Program-made: the position numbers and the translations under genes
Shown here: positions 33,788-39,707 of the stretch, one piece after another
Position numbering within the stretch: position 1 is the first letter of the stretch
Layout of the letters: the number at the start of each line of letters is the position of its first letter
From: an uncultured Hyphomicrobiales bacterium
GTDB taxonomy: Bacteria; Pseudomonadota; Alphaproteobacteria; Rhizobiales; Beijerinckiaceae
Length of the DNA stretch: 39,707 nt
Direction: 5' to 3'
NCBI GenBank assembly: GCA_903932535.1
Contig: CAIZGR010000676.1
Location: 1 to 39,707 of the forward strand
The notes under the pieces: model-generated
The model's database searches: none
Seen by the model: the letters and a program-made list of their open reading frames with translations, nothing else
Told to the model about the DNA's origin: nothing

Positions 33788-34735
33788 ATGCTGGTCGACG
33801 GGAAATGGACGGCCGCCTGGCAGCCGGTGCAGGCGTCGGACGCCAAGGGCGGCTTCGTCCGGCAGACCTCGAGCTTCCGCTCGTGGATCACCCCCGACGG
33901 CGCCGCCGGCCCGACCGGCGAGGGCGGCTTCCGCGCCGAGCCCGGCCGCTATCATCTCTACGCGGCGTACATCTGCCCGTGGGCGACCCGCGTCCTGATC
34001 GCGCGCAAACTGAAGCGGCTCGAAGACGTCGTCTCCGTCGCCATCGTCGAGCCGGTCCTTTCCGACGAGGGCTGGCGTTTCGGGGACGATCGCGACACGG
34101 TCAACGGCGCGACCTTTTTGCACGAAATCTACACCAGGGCCGACCCGCATTTCACCGGCCGCGCCACCGTGCCGGCGCTCTGGGACAGGCATCGCGGGAC
34201 GATCGTCAGCAACGAGTCGGCCGACCTCCTCAGGATGTGCAATTCCGGCTTCGGCGCGCTGGCGGACGAGACGGTCGACCTTTATCAGGCCGACCTCGCG
34301 GCCGAGATCGACGCGCTCAACGCGGCGGTCTATCCGGCGCTCAACAACGGCGTCTACCGCGCGGGCTTCGCCACCACGCAGGAGGCCTACGAGGAGGCCT
34401 TCGCCGACGTCTTCGCCATGCTCGACCGGCTGGAAAGCCTGCTCGCCGCCGGACCTTTCCTCTTCGGCGACCGGCTGACCGAGGCCGACGTCCGCGTGTT
34501 CGTCACGCTCGCCCGGTTCGACGCCGCCTATCACGGCCAGTTCAAATGCAACCTGAGGCGGATCGCCGACTATCCGAACCTGAGCGCCTATCTCGCGCGG
34601 CTCATCGCGATCCCCGCCTTCCGCGACACGTTCAACCTCGACCATATCAAGCGCGGCTATTATGCGATCAAGAGCCTCAACCCGACCCGCATCGTGCCGA
34701 TAGGGCCGGAGCTGGCCTGGGCGCCGAAGGGCTGA
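33788..34735 (+). CDS. Glutathionyl-hydroquinone reductase (Xi-class glutathione transferase, YqjG/PcpF type)
   Basis: A 315-residue Xi-class GST. The catalytic cysteine is in YICPWATRVLIARKLK (the CPWAxR motif that distinguishes this class), after a long N-terminal extension with FVRQTSSFRSWI. The C-terminal helical domain includes FLFGDRLTEADVRVFVTLAR and FNLDHIKRGYY, both typical of the class. The enzymes remove glutathione from glutathionyl-hydroquinones and recycle quinones. It starts 5 nt after the radical SAM gene, so the two are co-transcribed. Whether they share a pathway is unknown. Confidence 0.93.
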   Translation: MLVDGKWTAAWQPVQASDAKGGFVRQTSSFRSWITPDGAAGPTGEGGFRAEPGRYHLYAAYICPWATRVLIARKLKRLEDVVSVAIVEPVLSDEGWRFGDDRDTVNGATFLHEIYTRADPHFTGRATVPALWDRHRGTIVSNESADLLRMCNSGFGALADETVDLYQADLAAEIDALNAAVYPALNNGVYRAGFATTQEAYEEAFADVFAMLDRLESLLAAGPFLFGDRLTEADVRVFVTLARFDAAYHGQFKCNLRRIADYPNLSAYLARLIAIPAFRDTFNLDHIKRGYYAIKSLNPTRIVPIGPELAWAPKG

Positions 34736-34737
34736 AA

Positions 34738-34800
34738 CGCCATGGGAGGGCGCGCGTCTCGCGCGCCCGGGGCGGCGAGACGCCGCCCCTCCCATTGGCG
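34738..34800. repeat. Cloverleaf-like palindromic repeat with two internal hairpins
   Basis: The outer arms CGCCATGGGAGGG (34738-34750) and CCCTCCCATTGGCG (34787-34800) are complementary apart from one bulged base. Between and partly overlapping them are two perfect 9-bp hairpins with 3-nt loops: GGGCGCGCG/CGCGCGCCC (34748-34756, 34760-34768, loop TCT) and GGGGCGGCG/CGCCGCCCC (34769-34777, 34781-34789, loop AGA). The whole would fold as a three-way junction. It starts 3 bp after the stop of the reductase gene, so it may also end that transcript. A REP/BIME-like element is likely. Confidence 0.7.
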
Positions 34801-34848
34801 CTTCCGGTCGGCGCGCGCCCCGGTCTACAATGGCGCCGGAGGTTCGCC

Positions 34849-35337
34849 ATGTCCGCCGAGAAGCCGTCTCATCCCGTCGCCCTCGCCGCCGCCGAAGCGC
34901 CGCTCCGCGCCAAGGCGTCCAACTATCCCGAGCCGTTCGCCTCGCGCATGGGGAAGCGCGACAAGCGACCGCTCGGCGACCTGTTCGGCCTGACCAATTT
35001 CGGGATCAACCTGACGCGCCTCGCGCCCGGCGGCGAATCGACGCTGCGCCATGCGCACATGAGGCAGGACGAGTTCGTCTACATCCTCGAAGGCCGGCCG
35101 ACACTCGTCACCGGCGCCGGCCGAACGGCGCTCGGACCCGGGCTATGCGCGGGCTTCAAGGCGGGAACCGGCGACGCCCACCATCTCGTCAACGAGACCG
35201 AAGAGGACGTCGTCTATCTCGAGATCGGCGACCGCACGCCGGGCGACAGCGCGACCTATCCCGACGACGACCTCGCCGTCGTCATGGTCGACGGCAAGTG
35301 GCGCTTCTCCCACAAGGACGGGACGCCGTACGGGTGA
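34849..35337 (+). CDS. Cupin-fold protein
   Basis: A 162-residue protein whose central part is a single cupin barrel. Motif 1 is RHAHMRQDEFVYILEGRPTL, with the His-x-His and Glu metal ligands. Motif 2 is GTGDAHHLVNETEEDVVYLE, with the third histidine. The N-terminal 45 residues (SHPVALAAAEAPLRAKASNYPEPF) resemble members annotated as cupins acting on sugars or transcription-linked small molecules; the substrate is unknown. The ATG at 34849 has GGAGG about 6 nt upstream. It is a single gene between the palindromic repeat and tRNA-His. Confidence 0.88.
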   Translation: MSAEKPSHPVALAAAEAPLRAKASNYPEPFASRMGKRDKRPLGDLFGLTNFGINLTRLAPGGESTLRHAHMRQDEFVYILEGRPTLVTGAGRTALGPGLCAGFKAGTGDAHHLVNETEEDVVYLEIGDRTPGDSATYPDDDLAVVMVDGKWRFSHKDGTPYG

Positions 35338-35522
35338 GTTGAGGCGCTTGGAGCCCAGGGCGCTGCCGCAGGCGTCTTCGATCTATCGGAAGCCGCTCGG
35401 CCCCCTCGCGCGACCTCGCCCGCAAAGCGCGGACCGACCCGCGAAGGCCAGCCTGATCCCCGATCCCATTTCAGCGGAAGGCGCGGAACCCACTCCGATC
35501 GGAATTCATCGCCGACCTCATA

Positions 35523-35599
35523 TGGTACCGCCACCCCGGCTCGAACGGGGGACCTCTAGATCCACAATCTAGCGCTCTAACCAACTGAGCTATGGCGGC
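35523..35599 (-). tRNA. tRNA-His (anticodon GUG)
   Basis: On the minus strand GCCGCCA (from 35599) pairs with TGGCGGT, followed by discriminator A and an encoded CCA. The D-loop AGCTCAGTTGGTTAGAGC, the anticodon loop TTGTGGA in a CTAGA/TCTAG stem (anticodon GTG) and the T-arm GTTCGAGC are canonical. The discriminator is A, not C, so there is no partner for the usual G-1. This fits the known alphaproteobacterial tRNA-His that lacks G-1 and has a matching histidyl-tRNA synthetase. Confidence 0.95.
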
Positions 35600-35622
35600 C
35601 CGGACTTTCTCAAGCGGCGCGG

Positions 35623-35651
35623 AAACTAGTCGCAAAGGCTCGCACTTGCAA
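35623..35651 (-). promoter_or_regulatory. Candidate sigma-70 promoter of tRNA-His
   Basis: On the minus strand TTGCAA (35651-35646), 17 bp, TAGTTT (35628-35623). The start near 35616 would leave about 17 nt before the tRNA 5' end. Confidence 0.45.
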
Positions 35652-36086
35652 GCCCGCATCGGGCCGTTCGCGGAGCAAGCCCGACAAGATAATTTCGCCC
35701 TGCCCGGCGCCGAGCCGACGCTGCGGGAGGGCTGTCTGCAAACGAGGGAACGGCGCGTCTCGTCATCTCGGATCGCACGTCGAGAGATTGGTCCGCACGC
35801 GGCCAGCCTGAGCAAGCTCATTATTACATAATTTCTCGGCACATAAGCTTGCGCAGGAGAAAAATCCAGCATCGTTCGATCGCAACGCCTCTGAAACGGA
35901 CTCACGACGCCGCTTATCTTGCCACCGGGTCAAACGCCGTCTCGAGACGCCGCGGCAGCCTCTGCCGGTGGCTGCGGGCCTGGAAAAGGCGTCGAAAGCG
36001 TGCGCGGCAGCCCCTGCGAATCCGAATTCCGGCAACCGGGGCCGTTTCCCGGGCGTTCTTGTCGACGCGCTCGACGACCCGGTCTG
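35652..36086 (+). other. Gene-poor interval upstream of the dienelactone-hydrolase-like gene
   Basis: No gene supported. A short AT-rich stretch (ATTATTACATAATT, about 35820-35833) within otherwise GC-rich DNA may be a promoter region, but no matched -35/-10 pair was found. Frames on both strands here are low-complexity. Confidence 0.45.
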
Positions 36087-36107
36087 GCCGCGCTCGGCGA
36101 GCGCGGC
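36087..36107. repeat. Short palindrome related to the 19377 hairpin
   Basis: GCCGCGCT and AGCGCGGC flank a CGGCG loop. Read on the minus strand the element begins TGTAGCCGCGCTCGCCG, which matches TGTAGACGCGGTCGCCG at 19376-19391 apart from two positions. Both are probably members of one REP-like family. Its presence 53 bp before the proposed TTG start of the hydrolase gene argues against starting that gene further upstream. Confidence 0.55.
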
Positions 36108-36159
36108 TACAAAGGCCGGCGCCCGGTCCGCCCCGGTTGCGAATCCCGAGGTCAACGCT

Positions 36160-36990
36160 TTGATCTTCCGCCGCCGCCTTCAAGACGCGTTGGTAAACCG
36201 CTCCCGGCCGGCGGCCCTGCGCGTCCTGCCGTCCGTCTTCGCGCTGGCGGCGCTGTTCGTCCTCGCCGCCGCCCCGCCCGTGTCGGCCGGTTCGCTCGAT
36301 TCCTTCGACAGCGCGACCGGGGAGCCGATCCGGGGCTATGTGGCGAAGCCAGAGGGCGCCGGGCCGTTTCCGGCGGTCGTGCTTCTGCATTCCTGCCTCG
36401 GCCTGCCCTCGAATCGCCGCGCGATCGAAGCCGCTCTGACCCATGCGGGTTACGTCACGCTGTTCGTCGACGCGTTCGGCCCCCGCGGCCTCGCGGAAAC
36501 CTGCAGCGTCGACTTCCCGCAAGTCGTCCCCGACGCTTTCGGGGCGCTCGCCTCTCTCGCCGGCAGGCCCGACGTCGACCCGCGCCGCATCGCCGTCGTC
36601 GGCTTCTCGCAAGGCGCGGACGGGGCGCTCGCGGCGGCGGCCTCGCCCGCGGGCGCGGCGCACGGCGTTGCGGACGGCCTCGCGTTCCGCGCCGCGGCGG
36701 CGTTCTATCCGCCCTGCGCCAACGAGGCCGGCCGGCGGCTGGCGATCCCGACCCTCATTCTCGCCGGCGCCGCGGACACGGTGACGCCGGCGGCCGATTG
36801 CCGGCGCCTCGCCGAGGGGCAGCCCGATGCGCGGCTGATCGTCTATCCCGGCGTCGGCCACTGTTTCGACGATCCGGCCTTCGCCGGAGGCAAGCAGGCG
36901 CTGGGCATGACGCTCCGCTACGACGCCGCGGCGGCGCGGCGCGCGATGGCGGCGCTGATCGCCTTTCTGCACGAGAACCTTGCGCGTTGA
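36160..36990 (+). CDS. Secreted dienelactone-hydrolase-family alpha/beta hydrolase
   Basis: A 276-residue exported hydrolase. A long basic N-region and hydrophobic core (VFALAALFVLAAAPPVSA) form the signal peptide. The nucleophile motif is GFSQGADG, so serine replaces the cysteine of classical dienelactone hydrolase. The acid is in LAGAADTVTP and the histidine in YPGVGHCFDD, completing a Ser-Asp-His triad. The oxyanion region is VVLLHSCLGL. The start is taken as TTG 36160 because GAGG lies about 8 nt upstream; the frame is open further up but contains the palindrome at 36087. The substrate is unknown. Confidence 0.8.
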   Translation: MIFRRRLQDALVNRSRPAALRVLPSVFALAALFVLAAAPPVSAGSLDSFDSATGEPIRGYVAKPEGAGPFPAVVLLHSCLGLPSNRRAIEAALTHAGYVTLFVDAFGPRGLAETCSVDFPQVVPDAFGALASLAGRPDVDPRRIAVVGFSQGADGALAAAASPAGAAHGVADGLAFRAAAAFYPPCANEAGRRLAIPTLILAGAADTVTPAADCRRLAEGQPDARLIVYPGVGHCFDDPAFAGGKQALGMTLRYDAAAARRAMAALIAFLHENLAR

Positions 36991-37079
36991 GGATCGGCGC
37001 CGGCCCCGGCGTTCACGCTCGCGCCACAAACCTAGCCGATGCGGGGCCGGTCGATTTTCGGGAAGGGACTGGCGAGGGG

Positions 37080-37925
37080 ATGATTCGGAGACGCGAATTT
37101 CTGATCGGCGCGGCGGCGGCGACGCTCGCCGAGCCCTCCCGGGCGGCGACCGCCTTCCGCGGCGACATGGCGCCGCCGCTCGCCGACAAGGCCGCTTTCG
37201 TCGCCTGGGGCAAGGCCAACCGCGGCGAAGACGCGATCTACCTCGAGCGGCGCTTCGACCGCTACAAGGAAGTGCTGGCGTTCAACGACCTCTGGACGCC
37301 TGCGGAAAAGCGCGCCTTCTTGCTCACGCCGCGCGAAGAATTCGTCCTGCCCGGGGACAAAGACCAAGCCTACGTCGGGCATTATCTCGACATCGGCTTC
37401 GGCGTCACCATCACCCCGCCGGGCACGATGGGGCGGATGACCAGCGCGCTGCAACTGCGCAGCGGCGAAAAGGTGCTCGAGATCGGCACCGGCTCCGGCT
37501 ACCAGTCGGCCCTGCTGACGTATCTCACCCCGCGGGTCTACACCATCGAGATCATCCCGGAGCTCGCGGGGCGCACGCGCGGCGTCTACGACCGGCTGAT
37601 CGGCGCCGGATACCGCGAATATTCCGGCATCGCGACCCGCAGCGCCGACGGCTATTTCGGCTGGGCGGAGGCGGCGCCGTTCGACAAGATCATCGTCACC
37701 TGCGGCATCGACCACATCCCGCCGCCGCTGCTCCAGCAGCTCCGCCCGGACGGGATCATGGTCATCCCCGTCGGCCCGCCCGGGGCGCAGCACATCCTCA
37801 AGGTGGTGAAGAAAACCGGCGCCGACGGAACGCCGACCGTGGCGCGCTCCGACATCTTCGGCGGCAAGATCATTCCGTTCGTGCCGCTGAGCGGCGGCCA
37901 TCAGGCCAGCGGCGACGCGGGATAG
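37080..37925 (+). CDS. Protein-L-isoaspartate O-methyltransferase-like protein with a Tat signal
   Basis: A 281-residue SAM-dependent methyltransferase of the PIMT fold. The SAM-binding motif LEIGTGSGYQSALL, the upstream GFGVTITPPGTMGRMTSAL (like the ISQP..VA.M region of PIMT) and the downstream GWAEAAPFDKIIVTCGIDHIP and LRPDGIMVIPVGP all fit the family. Unusually the protein starts MIRRREFLIGAAAATLA, which has the RRxFL core of a twin-arginine signal followed by a hydrophobic stretch, suggesting export. Ordinary Pcm is cytosolic because it needs SAM. It may repair proteins in another way, be anchored, or simply have a cryptic signal. The ATG at 37080 follows GAGGGG. Confidence 0.82.
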   Translation: MIRRREFLIGAAAATLAEPSRAATAFRGDMAPPLADKAAFVAWGKANRGEDAIYLERRFDRYKEVLAFNDLWTPAEKRAFLLTPREEFVLPGDKDQAYVGHYLDIGFGVTITPPGTMGRMTSALQLRSGEKVLEIGTGSGYQSALLTYLTPRVYTIEIIPELAGRTRGVYDRLIGAGYREYSGIATRSADGYFGWAEAAPFDKIIVTCGIDHIPPPLLQQLRPDGIMVIPVGPPGAQHILKVVKKTGADGTPTVARSDIFGGKIIPFVPLSGGHQASGDAG

Positions 37926-37950
37926 CGCCGCCGCCGTATCGAGATGCGGG

Positions 37951-38991
37951 TCAGACGGCCGTCGAGGGCGCACGGATTTTCCGGGCGCCGAGCGCGCCGA
38001 GACCCGCAAAGCCGATCGCCATCATGAACCAGGTCGAGGGCTCGGGCGTGCTGATTCCGAGGGCCGTCAGCGCAACGTCTGTGAGAATCACATGTCCCGC
38101 GGCCGTCGGATGGACATCGTCCCAGAAGAGATTTTGATTCTGGGCGGCGACCGTCGTCCCGCAGAGCGTGCCGGTCCCGCCGGTGTCGTTGCCGGTCCAG
38201 CAGGCGCCGGTCGCGTTGGTGAAGCCGTAAAGCGCCGGGTGTTCCACGACATAGCCGAAAAAGTAATATGTGTCGGCTTCGTAAATCGTCAGGCCGCTCA
38301 CGCCGGCGAGATCGGCGGAAAGGTCTTGGTTGTAGAGCAAGGAGAGCGCGCTCGCTTCGTCCTTCAAAGGCGTCGTGTTGTAGGCGGGCGTCAGGCCGAT
38401 GTTGGGCGCGTCGAACACGAGCAGGTCCTTGGCGCCGAGGCCTGCAAGGGCGCCGGCGGCCGACGCTTCGTTCTGCGCCGCCTCCGAGACGACCGCTTTC
38501 GCGTCCGCCACGGTGAATCCGCCCCCCGCGGCCAGCGCGTCGAGCGCGCCGAAGATGTCGTTGGCGCCGATCCAGAGCGTGTAGAGCGCCGTCGACGGCG
38601 CGCCGCCGGGGTGAGCGGCCTCGAACTGCTGGAGCTGCGAGGGGAGATCGATGAAGGTCGCGGTGTGAACGTCCGTCGTTCCGGTCGTCGCGCCGCCGTA
38701 GGCGTAGTCGTGCCCACCCTCGAGGCTCGGCGTCAGCGGGCCGAGTCCCAACGCCGGCGACAGGTTCTGGGTCCACACCGCGCCATTGCTGAATCGTCCG
38801 TCCGAATAGGGCGGGAGAGGCTGATGCGCGATCCCGTTGGCGGGGTTCGAGCTCAGCCGGAAGAGGTTGCCCGCGTCCGACAGGCTGTCGCCGAACGAAT
38901 AGATCGCGGTGAAGGGCGACGTGCCGGCGCTGGCCGAGACGGTGGAAGCAAGGATCGCGGTCGCAGCGGCAAGCAGCAATCTGTTCAGCAT
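37951..38991 (-). CDS. PEP-CTERM-tailed GDSL (SGNH) esterase
   Basis: A 346-residue secreted hydrolase. It has a signal peptide (LLLAAATAILASTVSASA). Block I FGDSLSDAGN supplies the nucleophile serine. Block II is within HDYAYGGATTG, block III is IGANDI, and block V WDDVHPTAAGH supplies the Asp and His. At the C-terminus PEPSTW at 316-321, then a hydrophobic helix, then the basic ARKIRA form a typical PEP-CTERM sorting signal. The sorting enzyme is expected to be an exosortase; one is encoded at 14664-15479. The ATG at 38991 has AGGGGAG upstream. The 279-bp region 38992-39270 to the divergent reductase has no clear sigma-54 site; CTGGAAGCGCCTTGCC on the minus strand near 39057-39072 has only 9 bp between GG and GC. 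Confidence 0.93.
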   Translation of the reverse strand: MLNRLLLAAATAILASTVSASAGTSPFTAIYSFGDSLSDAGNLFRLSSNPANGIAHQPLPPYSDGRFSNGAVWTQNLSPALGLGPLTPSLEGGHDYAYGGATTGTTDVHTATFIDLPSQLQQFEAAHPGGAPSTALYTLWIGANDIFGALDALAAGGGFTVADAKAVVSEAAQNEASAAGALAGLGAKDLLVFDAPNIGLTPAYNTTPLKDEASALSLLYNQDLSADLAGVSGLTIYEADTYYFFGYVVEHPALYGFTNATGACWTGNDTGGTGTLCGTTVAAQNQNLFWDDVHPTAAGHVILTDVALTALGISTPEPSTWFMMAIGFAGLGALGARKIRAPSTAV

Positions 38992-39270
38992 GTGCGTCTC
39001 CCCTCGGGTCTGAAATGATCGGACCCGCAGGCTGCATCATCCGGGTTGCTTCGGCAAGGCGCTTCCAGCAACGATCTCTTGGAAATTTGGGAGCTTCAAA
39101 AGACTCTTGGCGCACGGACAAGTCGCGGCCGGGCGCAGAGAGGAATCCCGCCGGCGCGCCGCGAAGACCGAAACGAGCGCCGATTCGGCGACCGGCCCGA
39201 TCCTGCATCCGTCTGCATTGACGATCTCCGTGCCCCCTCCTAAGCGTTCGCCAGCAAGGAGGGGCGCGGC

Positions 39271-39707
39271 ATGAGTCTGGTTCTGGTCACCGGCGGGTCC
39301 GGATTCATCGGCGGGCATTGCATTCTGCAAACCCTCGCGGCGGGCCATGCGGTGCGCGCGACGCTGCGCAATCCGGCGCGGGCGGACGAGGTCCGCAGCC
39401 AGCTCGAGCGCGCGGGCGCATTGGGGCTCGACCGCCTCTCTTTCGCCGCCGCCGACCTCGAGCGCGACGCGGGCTGGCCCGAAGCGGCCGCCGGCTGCGA
39501 TTTCGTCCTGCACGTCGCCTCGCCCTTTCCGCTCGCCGTGCCCAAGCACGAAGACGACCTGATACGGCCCGCCCGCGACGGGGCGCTGAGGGTGCTGAAG
39601 GCCGCTCGCGCCGCCGGCGTGAAGCGCGTCGTGCTCACCTCCTCGTTCGCCGCCGTCGGCTACGGCCACGCGGAGCAGGCCGCGCCGTTCGACGAAACGA
39701 GCTGGAC
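39271..39707 (+). CDS. NAD(P)-dependent epimerase/dihydroflavonol-reductase-like protein, 3' end outside window
   Basis: The frame runs from an ATG with AAGGAGG 8 nt upstream to the window edge without a stop (about 145 codons). The dinucleotide-binding loop VTGGSGFIGGHC, then ATLRNPARADEV, HVASPFPL and VLTSSFAAVGYG are typical of the extended short-chain dehydrogenases that include dihydroflavonol 4-reductase and bacterial aldehyde reductases. The catalytic YxxxK lies beyond the window. It is divergent from the PEP-CTERM esterase. The substrate cannot be judged. Confidence 0.88.
   Translation, partial: MSLVLVTGGSGFIGGHCILQTLAAGHAVRATLRNPARADEVRSQLERAGALGLDRLSFAAADLERDAGWPEAAAGCDFVLHVASPFPLAVPKHEDDLIRPARDGALRVLKAARAAGVKRVVLTSSFAAVGYGHAEQAAPFDETSW

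Noticed and set aside
39057..39072. Sigma-54-like CTGGAAGCGCCTTGCC on the minus strand upstream of the PEP-CTERM esterase
   Set aside because: Only 9 bp between GG and GC; the 10-bp spacing is nearly invariant.

Overview
The window is about 39.7 kb of very GC-rich DNA that reads as a chromosomal segment of an alphaproteobacterium, most likely of the order Hyphomicrobiales. The grounds are codon use, a cycM-like cytochrome divergent from kdsB-pheA, a tRNA-His with discriminator A and an unpaired -1 position, and the palindromic repeats behind the well-known spurious 'MAGLDPAIH' frames. A methylotroph-type family (Beijerinckiaceae/Methylocystaceae) is a guess only. No insertion sequence, prophage or CRISPR array was seen.

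Positions 1-16000 hold an exopolysaccharide (EPS) and protein-sorting locus in three blocks. The first plus-strand block has a GT2 glycosyltransferase (cut by the window edge), a radical SAM protein, a small coupled ORF, a Wzz-type chain-length protein, and a three-domain partner-switching regulator (RsbW-like kinase, receiver, PP2C phosphatase). A compact minus-strand operon (10759 to 6051) encodes a STAS anti-sigma antagonist, a small lipoprotein, a Wza-like export protein with six SLBB-type units, a BY-kinase-like ATPase lacking the Walker A lysine, and a GT4 glycosyltransferase. The third block, on the plus strand, has a GT4 enzyme, a GT2-phosphoglycosyltransferase fusion, an exosortase and a small exosortase-linked protein. 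Three sequences matching the sigma-54 -24/-12 promoter were found by eye, ahead of the partner-switching gene (4416), the GT4/fusion operon (11087) and the exosortase (14635). A 16-bp motif with one mismatch lies upstream of the first two.

Positions 16000-23300 carry two large convergent hybrid histidine kinases: Cache-PAS-PAS-HK-REC-HPt, and MASE1-CHASE-PAS-PAS-HK-(degenerate REC)-REC. A perfect 15-bp-stem hairpin separates them. Next come a decayed epimerase pseudogene, a YkgJ-type cysteine-cluster protein, tRNA-Ser(UGA), and an acyl-CoA dehydrogenase/phosphotransferase pair.

Positions 27300-39707 are mostly housekeeping and accessory genes: GIY-YIG protein, membrane cytochrome c, KdsB, prephenate dehydratase, a secreted hypothetical protein, a B12-type radical SAM protein, glutathionyl-hydroquinone reductase, a cupin, tRNA-His, a dienelactone-hydrolase-like protein and a Tat-exported PIMT-like methyltransferase. 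After these sits a GDSL esterase with a textbook PEP-CTERM tail, a plausible substrate of the exosortase 23 kb away, and then an edge-truncated NAD-dependent reductase. Several palindromic repeat families sit between these genes.

Working model (inference): EPS assembly and PEP-CTERM protein sorting are co-regulated by an RpoN-dependent activator outside the window, and export is tuned by a local Ser/Thr partner switch.
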